Source of the DNA: Dermanyssus gallinae
Lineage: Eukaryota; Arthropoda; Arachnida; Mesostigmata; Dermanyssidae
Assembly (NCBI GenBank): GCA_003439945.1
Contig: QVRM01006074.1
Coordinates: 620,001-684,000 of the forward strand
Direction: 5' to 3'
Length of the DNA: 64,000 nt
Shown here: positions 54,929 through 64,000 of the stretch, one piece after another
How positions within the stretch are numbered: position 1 is the stretch's first letter
How the letters are laid out: every line of letters starts with the position of its first letter
Notes under the pieces: model-generated
What the model saw: the letters and a program-made list of their open reading frames with translations, nothing else
Databases searched by the model: none
Told to the model about the DNA's origin: nothing
Program-made: the position numbers and the translations under genes

Positions 54929-55638
54929 ATGACAACTATTGTTAAAGCACTTCAGTTGAACTGCAACCGGAGCATGGGTGCCCACAACATGCTTCAGGAA
55001 ATCAGTAACAGGTCTGGGACAGATCTGCTACTTCTCAGTGAGCCCAACGTCCGGTGGGCGAAAAAGTGCACTCCGGACCTTTATACAGAAGCAGACAATT
55101 TGACAAGCATTTTACTAGACAAATGCTGTTGCCTTCGGGTTTCCGGACACCGCAGCGGGTACGGTTTTACTTGGGTGGATCTAACGGGCGTTGGGCGGTT
55201 TTACTCCTGCTACTGCAGTACCAACGCCCCTCACAAAGACCTTCATAGGTTTTTAGACAATTTGATAGAGTCTTTTAACCGAAACGACGTGTCACTTGTA
55301 GTTGTAACCAGAGATTTTAACGCAGCTTCCACTACATGGGGCTCTACGGCTACCAAAAAGAAGAGGACACGTCGTCCTCGGGTGGCTGGCAGCGGAGGAC
55401 CTAGTTGTTCTTAACACGGGTGCGCACACCTTCGATAGAACTGGGCGCATCGTGCATCGATCTTACAATAACAAGAAGAGCGGAAGCACACAGTAATTTA
55501 AACTGGAAGGTTTTACTAGAGGAGGAATTGCTTAGTGACCGTCATATACTTGAGTTTCACGTGACTATCTCCCGCGAGGGACCGCCCACAACGCTTCGTC
55601 CTACAACCAGGCGCCAGGGGGTTAACGATTCGATGTAA
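54929..55638 (+). pseudogene. R1-clade apurinic-type endonuclease, interrupted
   Basis: The first frame (54929-55414) starts MTTIVKALQLNCNRSMGAHN, typical of the endonuclease beginning, with LLLSEPNVRW (metal-binding Glu kept), YCSTNAPHKDL and TRDFNAASTTWGS (GDFN with Gly changed to Arg). A frameshift at about 55400 leads to 55405-55638 with LGASCIDLTITRRA and LLSDRHILEFHV (the late Asp/His pair kept). Translation is then broken by the 144-bp insertion within ...TTRRQGVN. This enzyme would nick the target strand to prime reverse transcription. Confidence 0.75.
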
Positions 55639-55772
55639 TGCCAAAGTAATACCGAGCCTGGGGGGGTGGGGAAGAATCCAAGTTTAGTGGGTTTACGAGT
55701 CTCACACTAGTCACGCAGGCTGCTAGTGGCGCATGTGCATTATGCATTCCCAAAACCTCCCAGAAAAAAAAG
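55629..55772 (+). mobile_element. 144-bp R1-clade 3'-tail insertion with 12-bp TSD
   Basis: Bounded by GGGGGTTAACGA at 55617-55628 and 55773-55784. The body equals the 3' untranslated region of the 24952-27820 element (from TTCGATGTAATGCC to CCTCCCAGAA) and ends in a short A run. After the insertion, the host element's frame resumes (GVNEIRESLRTFIN). It shows that the 25-kb subfamily was active after the 53-58 kb element had settled. Confidence 0.93.
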
Positions 55773-55784
55773 GGGGGTTAACGA

Positions 55785-57130
55785 GATCCGGGAGTCCCTT
55801 AGGACCTTCATCAACTAGGACGGGATGCCAACAACACCTACGGGCCTCCAAAACCTCCCCGAGGCCGTCTGCAGAGTCGTCACAGGCCGCGGAACACACC
55901 GATTCCATCGAAGGACCCCGAAGAACTGGTGGACGACCGAACCTTAGGAAAAGGTGCATACGGGCACGGCGTCTCCTCAACTGCGCTCGGCGAGCCGCGC
56001 CTGAGGGGCAAGCCGCCCTGCAACACGGCGCGGAATATAAAAGGCTGCGAGCCTGTCTGCGCAGGGAAATCCCCAGGAGCAAGGAACGCTCCTGGAGAGC
56101 CTTTCTCGAAGAGCTGGAGGACGACCCCTAGGGCCGCCCATATAAAATGGTGCGGGGCTTTCCATCCTTCAAACGAAGGGTGGAGCTTACGTCGGAGGAA
56201 ACCCGGAAAGCAGTCACGGCACTCTTCCCGCGGCACCCGCCCTTTGACCGAACCCCGTACTTAGAAGACACAGGGGAGTCTGAGGACAGCCTATTAGAGG
56301 TAACCCCGCACGAAGTGCTCCCAGCGGGGGAACGACTCAAGCCGGGAAAGGCATTGAACCCAGACGGGATCCCCGTCTTCGCGGTTAAGCTACTGCTAAA
56401 GGAATACCCTGAAGCGGTGGCCGCCGCGGCGACGGAGATGCTTCGGACGGGCTTGTTCCCTATCGCATGGAAGGCCGCGGACCTCGTGCTAATACCTAAG
56501 GGCTCCGGCTCGTATCGGCCCATATGTCTTCTCGGCCTCCTGGCCAAGGCCTTCGAGTCCATCGTCGAGGCACGACTCCGAGAGTTCGCGGAGGAGAACG
56601 GAATCGCTCTACCATTGCAGCGATAAAGAAAATCCAACTACAGGTCGAAAGCATCTGCGACTCTCCGCCCGGACGCCGAGACCTATATCTACCAATACTA
56701 CTGGACGTAAAGAACGCTTTTAATAGCCTCCCGTGGAGAGTCATCCTTGATACTCTCCAAAGGAAAAGAGTGCCCTTTTACTTAAGACGGATTTTATCGA
56801 GCTAGCTACATGACAGGATTATCCATTCACATGACCAAACTTTTAACATGACCGAAAGGGTGCCGCAGGGCTCAATACTAGGCTTCCTGCTATGGAACAT
56901 CATGTACGATGACGTGCTGCGGCTGGGGGATATCCCACCCGGATTCGAACTCCTCGTCTACGCTGACGACCTAGTCCCGGACAATGGGTCAGCTGCGTGC
57001 GAATGAAGCCCTCTTCGACATTGCGCACTGAATGCAAGGCGCGTGCGAATGAAGCCCTCTTCGACATTGCGCACTGGATGCAAAGGACTGGGCCCTGGCC
57101 CCCGCTAAAAGCGAAGCTATTCTCCTGGTG
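55785..57130 (+). pseudogene. R1-clade linker and reverse transcriptase
   Basis: The linker (YKRLRACLRREIPRSKERSW, near 56036) is followed by the RT frame 56147-56626: MVRGFPSFKRRVELTSEETR, KPGKALNPDGIPVFAVKLLL and GSYRPICLLGLLAKAFESIV. Another frame (about 56600-56805) has LYLPILLDVKNAFNSLPWRV (motif A). Near 56860 are ERVPQGSILGFLLWN (motif B) and ELLVYADDLV (motif C, Asp pair kept). A 46-bp tandem duplication (56995-57040 and 57041-57086) shifts the frame just after motif C. Several stops occur. Confidence 0.75.
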
Positions 57131-58112
57131 GGTCGGAGGCGCTTGCCCCCGCCGCACCTTGTCCTGGAGGACCAGGAGATTGCTGTAGTCAATACTACAA
57201 AGTACCTCGGGGTCTTCCTGGACCGCGGCCTCCGGGGTACTAAACACCAACGGCGGGCGTCAGAGAGGGCATTGAAGATTGCCAATAGTTTCGCGCGCCC
57301 TGTGCTACACACCTGCGGCCCTAAACAAACAAGAAGAAGGATTATTACGTCCGTGGCCGAGTCAGTCGCCCTATACGGGGCTCCGGCCTGGCCTACCAAC
57401 GCTCTGAGGACCAAAACAAATAGAGCCCGCTTACGGCGGGCTCAACGGGTCGGAGCCCGTAGGGTCACCATGGCGTACCGCACGGTTAGCCCAGCGGCGG
57501 CGCTCGTGCTCGCGGGCACTATTCCATGGGACCTGAAGGCAGAAAAGCGCCGCCGCCTGTAGGGCGGCCAGAGCCTTAAGAAGAAAGATGCACGGCAACA
57601 CACATTGCAGCTATGGCAGGGGGAGTGGGATTGCCTGGCGGAGGGGGACCCAGGTGCCAGTCTCCGCAAGCTGGTCCCTAACATCAAGGACTGGCTGTAC
57701 CGGCCCAGTGGGGGCTCACCTTCCATATCACCCCCCACCCACACAGATTTTGACAGGGCACGGCGACGTTCAGTCGTACCTATTCAGGATTGGGAAGGCC
57801 CCCAGCCCCACGTGCGTCCACTGCGGCAATGAACTCGAGGACACTCCAGAGCACACAGCTCTGGCGTGTCTTGCATGGGCGGAACAGCGGACTTCCTTGA
57901 GGACTCTAATGAATACGCACATGTTTAATCTACGCGACGTCGTTCTGAAGATGACAAAATCCCTGGAACACTGGAACCTGACAACAGCGGTTTTTAACAA
58001 GATTTTACAAGCTAAGACAGCGGCCAACAAGCTGCGACTTTTGCGATTTCCTGCGGCTCCCGGGGACAACTTTCGCCAGAAGTCAGAAGACCCGCCCCCT
58101 CTGACTGTTTGA
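57128..58112 (+). pseudogene. R1-clade ORF2 thumb and C-terminal CCHC region
   Basis: The frame at 57128-57562 reads VVNTTKYLGVFLDRGL (YLG thumb motif), ESVALYGAPAWPTNALRTKT and MAYRTVSPAAALVLAGTIPW. After frameshifts, the frame at 57588-58112 has LTGHGDVQSYLFRIGKA and the knuckle CVHCGNELEDTPEHTALAC, then AEQRTSLRTLMN, a stop and the 3' untranslated region. It is collinear with 26667-27587. Confidence 0.75.
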
Positions 58113-58267
58113 TGCATGCGTAAGCAGTTCCCAGTCAGTTGGGGGACGGGGACATGACTAGTTTTTAGTGGGTTGGAGCCCCACACTACCGGCCCACACT
58201 TGCAGGGACTTCCTGCTGAGGTGTCCGTGTATGAAACCGCATTTCCAGTTAGTGCTCTAAAAAAAAA

Positions 58268-58479
58268 GTGGAGCGACAATTGTCTCCTGGAAACGTGTGC
58301 ACGGGAAATATTACTCCATCTCGTGAAGAATGAACTGGGACCACCTCAGATACGTATAATTAGCAATAATATAAATTTTTGAACAAGGGTTAATTTGATC
58401 AATATGTACATGTATCACAATTACTAACATATTACTTATATAACCTCAACAATATTGCATATATTATTCTTATTGCTTG
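58268..58479. other. AT-rich spacer between two LINEs
   Basis: No motif seen. It lies between the A tract of the R1-clade element and the 3' end of the minus-strand RLE-type element. Confidence 0.5.
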
Positions 58480-60875
58480 AGTGTCGGTGACCACTCAACA
58501 TCAACTTGGCGTTGCCTCTCTGTAATTCTAATAACACTCTCTGTCGGAGGAACACAGTCGATCTTGGCTCCGCTGTGGCCTCGAATAGCTTCTTTCCAAG
58601 CTATTTTGTCAGTTTGAGTGCATCCTTGCCCCAAACGCCAGATGACTCGAGGCCGAACGCCATTATAACGTGGTCTTCAAGATGATGCGCGTAGAGGCGC
58701 CGTCTGTGCATCTCCCGTTGGTGGATAATGTGGCCTACGCTCGCGTTGGCTAGTGCACGATAGCCGAGGGCGTACGTGTCTGAAACATTCACGTCCCACG
58801 CCAGCAGCCGATTATGGTCCCAGTCTTGGCTGGTAAGGCCATCCGGTCGACGCTTGTTGTCCCTTGCCAAGCGGCTCAAGCGTGACGCGGTAGCCGGCTT
58901 GCCTGAACGCGCGCCCGAGGGTGTCATTTATGGCATCGTGGCGGCCCTGTGTAAGCCCGGCCAGCTTAGTGCAACTAAACCAGTGCAAGCCGCGTTCATC
59001 CACCGTTCCACCGCACGGACCTTCCTCCTTCTCAAACATGGCAATGCTAAGTCTGAGGCCACTGGCGGCACGGAGCTGGTCATTGGTCAGCTTACTGCCG
59101 ACTAGCTCGGACGGGAACACGTCGAGCCACGCTCCAGCGGTGTCGGATGAAACCGCTTTCAGTCTAATGCCGTCTACATCTAACTCTGAGGCCGACAGAA
59201 GAGTTAAGTGGGTAGCCTGAATGGCGATTTAGTCCCACCCCTTCTACCTAGTGACCTGTTCCTCAGAAGGACGGCCAAACTGACGCGCATCCCAGATCCA
59301 AACGGCGTCTTGTTGGTGGCTGATGAGTTCGCCGGCAGTAGCGGCCACTGCAGAGGCGCAGCTGTGCGACGAAGCAAGGAAAGCGGGTAAGGCAAGGTCC
59401 GTGGCCGAACGAATGCCCATTTCCACCCGGACCGGTAAGCTTGCCTGCGTCCATGCCTTATCATCAAGCGTCAGGTCAAGAATGTTTTCCAAGGCTCTCC
59501 TCACTTGGTCGTCGAGGTTCAAAGTTTCTGACGGTAGAAGGAAGGCAGGTGAGGTCCGTAGTACATACGGGACCTTTTGCACTCCCATTGCGTGCCGGAG
59601 CAGAAAGTAGGCTTGATGTCTACCGAGATGGCCCAGCCTCTGGTAAAGCCGGGAAAGTTGTTCTCCCTTCTCGGCCAGTACCGGACCGATCATGTCGGAA
59701 AACACCGCCGTACCCAGCAGCTCCAGTTCATATCGATCTTTTACAAGGATTCCCGGGAGGTTGCTGTTAAATTTAGCGATCACCTGCTGTCTCTCTTTGT
59801 CCTCGAGACCCTGTATAAATAGCTCGCATTTAGATGGGTTAAGCTGCAGCCCGCTTCATTGCTCGAACGCTCTGAGATCCTTGATGTCTCTGAGTAACAC
59901 CGAAGGATCGTTGTTCAGAAGGGTCCCATCGTTGAGGTAAAACAAAGGGACCTTGTATGTCACCTGCTTGACGCTTGTTTGACCTCGTTTGTTTAAGTTA
60001 AACGCATTTTTAAAATAACATTTTAGGAGGCAGCATTTTTCGTTGTGTTCGAAAAAGGTGCGAGCTGTGTGAGCAATTATTTCTGCACCGTTTTGAGTGG
60101 CGTACCCCATCTGCCAATGGCTGCAGGTAGCTTTTCACATTGACCTGGAGAAGCAGGGTCTTTGTGGCCAATCTTCGCAGAGTGCAGCCGACGGCTATGG
60201 GTTGGCATTCTCCGGTTTTCTTTTTCAGGGCGATAAGCCACCCTCCATATATCACGTTTCTCACAGCCTCCGGGACTTGCCCGTTACGTATGATGTCGCA
60301 TACTTTGTGGCATACAGATAGAGTGTCGCATACAGATATGGCCTCCCTGTGTTTCTTTGTCGACGTGAAGGACTTTTGGGGCGAGGGTGAGCAGCGCGAT
60401 CCAGCTTGCTTCGTCATTCTTTTTACGACGTCTTTAAGCAGACGGTAGAAGAGTCCGCGCAAGGGGATTCTCGCTCCCTTTGGGATTCTGTACAGCACCT
60501 TGCGTGGTACCCTGGCGTTGGCGAGTAACTTGTAAAGAGAAAGGGGCGAAGAAGGCGGCAGATGATGATCAGGTGTCGGCCCTCTGTTCACTGGAGACTG
60601 GCTGGCGGGGTGAAGAGAAGGTTCTACTAGTGGAGCGTGTGGAGAAGGCAGCGGCTGTAAGATGCTGCTAAGAGTGGCAGCGGCCTGTTGAAGCACTGCT
60701 GGTCTACTAGACTTGGCTATCTTTTTCTTATGAGTCTTTCCTGCGTGAATCTGTACACCCCTCTTTGTAGGAAAGCACATCGAACACCACGGACAATGGT
60801 AACTCATTAGCCATTGCTGCTGCTTCTCCTTTGAAACAGAGCTGTTGCTGGCTTTGCTGCGGCTGTCCACTTCTC
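58480..60875 (-). pseudogene. RLE-type (R2/R4-like) retrotransposon, copy 1: finger and endonuclease kept, RT core deleted
   Basis: Minus-strand frame 60870-60010 starts next to (TAA)n with a GTG (no in-frame ATG upstream). It encodes the C2H2 finger CPWCSMCFPTKRGVQIHAGKTH's ligands (C-x2-C-x12-H-x4-H), a Pro/Ser-rich stretch, LKDVVKRMTKQAG and the RT start VIYGGWLIALKKKTGECQPI. Then 60110-59856 has a corrupted motif A (CYFKNAFN), a deletion of about 170 bp that removes motif B (junction near 59975), and FYLNDGTLL (catalytic LDD changed to LND). Frame 59783-59244 is the thumb side (LGRHQAYFLLRHAMGVQKV). Then CGGTVDERGLH, and KRRPDG with LLAWDVNVSDTYAL (58846 and 58795), a restriction-like PD-x15-D core. 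It ends ESSGVWGKDALKL, near degenerate TAA sequence. It is closely related to the copy at 61031-63282. Confidence 0.8.
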
Positions 60876-61030
<155 letters not shown>

Positions 61031-63282
61031 TTCAACCCGCCAGTCAGCCGCAAGTAAATGGAGGGCCGACACCTGCCGTCTTCTTCTCCCCTTTCTCTTC
61101 ACAAGTTACTCGCCGACTCTTCCACCGTCTGCTTAAAGACGTCGTGAAAAAGAATGACTAAGCGAGCTGGATCGCACTGCTTACCCTCGCCCCAAAAGTC
61201 CTCCACGTCGACAAGGAAACCTAAGGAGGCCATAGCTTGGCCAGCGCAGTCAAAGAAAAGGTGGCCCTTTTCTGAGCTACCACTCTCACTTGCATGGAGG
61301 CTGAGGGGCGAGGCAAACGTGTATTGACGGATAAAGCTCGCGCCCAGATCGCTGCTCACAAGCTTTCCATGGATTTTAATGTGCGGTGTAACGATGTGCT
61401 GGAAACACTCGCTAAGGTATGCGACATCATACGTAACGGGCAAGTTCCGGATACTGTGAGAAACGTCATATATGGAGGGTGGCTTATTGCCCTGAAGAAG
61501 AAAACCGGAGGATACCGACCCATAGCCGTTGGCTGCACCTTGCGTAGACTGGCCACAAAGACCCTGCTTCCCCAGGTCAATGTGAAAAACTACCTGCAGC
61601 CTCGGCAAATGGGGTACGCCACTCATAATGGTGCAGAAATAATTGCCCACACGGCTCACACCTTCCTCGAAAACAACCAGAAATGCTGCCTTCTAAAATT
61701 AGATTTCAAAAATGCGTTTAACTTGAACAAACGAGGACAACTTTTGGCAGAGGTTTTAAAGCACGCCCCGGCCCTCTATCCAATGATGCACCAGGCATAT
61801 AGCAGGCCGACTCCTCTGATGTTCGGTGAAGTTGAAATCAGGTCATCAGCCGGTTGTCAGCAGGGAGACGTAGCGGCTCTTTTTGCGTTTAGCCTGCTGT
61901 TGCATCAGTACGTCAAACAGGTGACATCCAAGGTCCCTCTGTTTTACCTCGACGATGGGTCCCTTCTTGACAACGATCCTTCGGCATTACTCAAAGACAT
62001 CAAGGATCTCAGAGCGTTCGAGCAATGGAGCGGGATGCAGCTTAACCCATCTAAATGCGAGTTATTCCTACATGGTTTCGAGGACGAAGAGAGACAGCAG
62101 GTGATTGCAGAATTTAACAGCAACCTCCCGGGCATCCTTGTAAAGGACCGGTGTGAACTGGACCTGCTGGGTACGGCGGTCTTCCCCGAAATGATCGGCC
62201 CGGTACCGGCCGAGAAGGGAGAACAACTCTCCCGACTTTACCACAGGCTGGGTCATCTCGGTAGACATCAAGCCTACTTTCTGCTTCGGCACGCAATGGG
62301 AGTACAAACGGTCCTGTATGTACTACGGACCTCACCTACCTTCCTTTTGCCGTCAGAAACTTTGGACCCCGACGACCAAGTGAGGAGAGCCTTGGAAAAC
62401 ATCCTTGACCTGACGCTCGATGATAAGGCATGGATGCAGGCAAGCCTATCCGTCCGGCTGGGTGGAATGGGCATTCGCTCGGCCACGGAAATTGCCTTGC
62501 CCGCTTTTCTTGCTTCGTCGCATAGCTGCGCCTCTGCAGTGGCCGCTACTACCGGCGGACTCATCAGTCACCAACAAGACGCCATTCGGATCTGGGACGC
62601 GCGTCAGTCTGGTCGTCCTTCTGAGGAACAGGTCACTAGGCAGAAGGGGTGGGACCAAATCGCTACTCAGGCTACCCACTTAACTCTTCTGTCGGCCTGT
62701 AAGTTAGATATAGACGCCATTAGACTGAAAGCGGTTTCATCCGACGATGCCGGAGCGTGGCTTGACGTGTTTCCGTCCGAGCTAGTCGGCAGTAAGCTGG
62801 CTGATGACCACTTCCGTGCCGCCAGTGGCCTCAGATTTGGCATTGCCATGTTTGAGACAGAGGCATGCCCGTGTGGTGGAACGGTGGATGAACGTGGCCT
62901 GCACCGACTTAGTTGCACTAAGCTGGTTGGGCTTACGCAGGGCCGCCACGATGCCATGAATAACATCCTCGGGCGCGCTTTCAGACAAGCCGGCTACCGT
63001 GCACTAGCCAACGCGGGCGTCGGCAACATTATCCACCAACGGGAGATGCACAAACGGCGCTTATACGCGCATCTCCTTGAGGACCACGTTGTAATGGCGT
63101 TCGGCCTCGAGTCATCTGGCGTTTGGGGCAAGGATGCACTCAAACTGACAAAGGAGCTTGGGAAGAAGCTCTTCGAGGCCACAGCGGAGCCAAGATCGAC
63201 CGTTTTCCTTCGACAGAGAGTGTCATTAGAATTACAGAGAGGCAACGCCAAGATGATGTTGAGTGGTCACCGACACTCAAGA
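61031..63282 (+). mobile_element. RLE-type (R2/R4-like) retrotransposon, copy 2, 5'-truncated
   Basis: Begins directly after (TAA)n inside the region downstream of the N-terminal finger (VNGGPTPAVFFSP equals VNRGPTPDHHLPP of copy 1), so the C2H2 finger is lost. Frame lesions affect 61031-61290. The long ORF described separately then runs to the 3' end at ACACTCAAG, followed directly by (AAT)n. Relative to copy 1 it keeps the RT core but lacks 130 bp containing the endonuclease core. Confidence 0.85.
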
Positions 63283-63366
<84 letters not shown>

Positions 63367-63465
63367 ACAGATAATGTCTTTGGCCTAGTGGAGAGGGAAC
63401 GAGGCTTCCATTATAGGCGCCATGAACTGACAGAAAGCGAACAGAGCAGGATAAACATGACTTAA
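61294..63465 (+). CDS. RLE-type retrotransposon ORF: reverse transcriptase and C-terminal domain, endonuclease core deleted
   Basis: 723 codons, the longest frame in the window. The Met used is internal; the family protein begins further upstream with a zinc finger. RT: VIYGGWLIALKKKTGGYRPI (about residue 58), then KCCLLKLDFKNAFNLNKRG (motif A), SSAGCQQGDVAALFAFSL (motif B), PLFYLDDGSLLDND (motif C, Asp pair kept) and MQLNPSKCELFLHG. Thumb and connection: YHRLGHLGRHQAYFLLRHAM, RLGGMGIRSATEIALPAF. CCHC-like cluster: CPCGGTVDERGLHRLSC. At RQAGYRALAN the segment that carries KRRPDG and WDV in the minus-strand copy is missing, in frame (43 residues). The end is LGKKLFEATAEPRSTVF, then QRVSLELQRGNAKMM. 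After SGHRHSR the frame reads into the AAT array as 27 or so Asn and then into a neighbouring element fragment. RT motifs are intact, but target cleavage should be lost. Confidence 0.88.
63283..63363. repeat. (TAA)n microsatellite at the 3' end of RLE copy 2
   Basis: 27 AAT units immediately after the conserved 3' end ACACTCAAG. Copy 1 has the same end followed by AATAAGAATAATATA near 58480. Confidence 0.97.
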
Positions 63466-63497
63466 ACGTTCATACCTCACAATTGTATTAACTAAAT
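63364..63497 (+). mobile_element. 3'-terminal fragment of a second RLE-type subfamily
   Basis: One frame reads SLA, a stop, then WRGNEASIIGAMN and TGA (63428-63430), matching SLAVCRGNAASILGAME and TGA of the minus-strand element at 63602-64000. The 3' untranslated tail GTTCATACCTCACAATTGTA leads into the next (TAA)n. Its 5' end abuts (AAT)n at 63363, so it is a 5'-truncated copy of about 135 bp sandwiched between two TAA arrays. Confidence 0.75.
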
Positions 63498-63601
<104 letters not shown>

Positions 63602-64000
63602 TGTGAGGTCTGAACATATTATTGCAATGTTTTGTTAAATTATTAGTTCACTCCATGGCGCCTAAAATAGATGCCGCGTTCCCTCTGCAAACGGCCAAGG
63701 ACAACGCTTGCCTCAAGAATTGACCCTCTCTTCGGTCGTTCGTGACCTCCTGAATTCGCTAACTCAAATCCTTGAGAAATGCTTCGGTTCCCTTGCTGAT
63801 TGGTCCTAGTGTCTCCATGGCAATAGGCACAAAAATATATCTTGTTTCCAGTCCAGCATATTTAAATCGTTTTCTGGCGTCCGCGTGCTTTGCTACCCAC
63901 CCCGGCTCAACAGAGCTGTGGTGTAAATAGGAAGCCGCGGTTGTGCACGAAACCGTTGCATCCCAAGCTAGGGACTTTCCATGTGACCATAATGCAATGG
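63602..64000 (-). pseudogene. RLE-type retrotransposon C-terminal part (continues past window edge)
   Basis: Read from 64000 downward, the minus strand encodes SLAWDATVSCTTAASYLHH (endonuclease strand with the catalytic Asp kept), KHADARKRFKYAGLETRYIF, VPIAMETLGPISKGTEAFLK, an in-frame TAG (63761-63759), then RIQEVTNDRREGQFLRQALS and LAVCRGNAASILGAME with TGA at 63650-63648. A 46-bp 3' untranslated tail ends ATGTTCAGACCTCACAATT at the (TAA)n array. The remaining protein would lie beyond the window. Apart from the one stop the frame is clean, so this is a fairly recent copy. Confidence 0.8.

Larger units (their letters stand above)
53190..58267 (+). mobile_element. Nearly full-length but decayed R1-clade non-LTR retrotransposon
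   Basis: Order of parts: 5' leader (about 53190-53283), ORF1 with CCHC knuckles (53284-54878), apurinic endonuclease (54929-55638), a foreign 144-bp insertion (55629-55772), linker and RT (55785-57130), thumb and C-terminal CCHC (57128-58112), then a 3' untranslated region with TTTTTAGTGGGT (about 58164) and a short A tract (58259-58267). At least six frameshifts or stops occur. It belongs to the same clade as the 24952-27820 copy but to a different subfamily. The exact 5' boundary and TSD were not found. Confidence 0.85.

Noticed and set aside
59323..59770. Plus-strand frames opposite the minus-strand RLE copy, and minus frames opposite 61294-63465
   Set aside because: Shadows of the real retroelement frames; they carry no motifs.

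Overview
This is a eukaryotic, most likely arthropod, stretch of genome made almost entirely of broken transposable elements. No host protein-coding gene, rRNA or true tRNA gene could be recognised. The evidence is the density of non-LTR (LINE-like) reverse transcriptase pieces of R1, Jockey, CR1/L2 and R2/R4-like types, Tc1/mariner transposase relics, tRNA-derived SINEs, and long (TA)n and (TAA)n microsatellites. The opa-like CAG/CAA tracts also suit an arthropod. A mite or tick is a guess from element style only. LAYOUT: 1-5.5 kb holds a (TA)n tract, a short R1-type tail, a diverged noncoding repeat and an old minus-strand retroelement with a restriction-like endonuclease (RLE) domain. 5.5-10 kb is a chain of plus-strand LINE pieces, including a nearly identical 761-bp tandem duplication. 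10-18 kb carries two PHD-finger ORF1 relics of CR1/L2 type; the second appears to belong to an L2-like element split by a younger insertion with a 14-bp target-site duplication (TSD). 18-25 kb is mostly unannotatable, with transposase remnants. 24,952-27,820 is the best-preserved LINE, an R1-clade copy with an 11-bp TSD and one frameshift, inserted into an L2-like copy. 28-35 kb holds another L2-like relic, a mariner inside a (TA)n tract, and a CAG/CAA-rich zone. 35-53 kb contains R1-, Jockey- and RLE-type fragments, two SINE families and an unusual three-hairpin cluster. 53-58 kb is a nearly full-length but decayed R1-clade element, itself interrupted by a 144-bp tail of the same family as the 25-kb element. 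58.5-64 kb is the most interesting part: four copies or pieces of RLE-type non-LTR elements (N-terminal C2H2 finger, RT, C-terminal CCHC and RLE), each abutting (TAA)n. HOW THE PARTS RELATE: The elements are parasites and form no pathway. What can be read is their order of insertion (nested TSDs), their apparent target preference ((TAA)n for the RLE group, TA for mariner), and the ways copies were broken (microhomology deletions, tandem duplication, possible template switching). All family assignments come from motifs read by eye; no database search was run.
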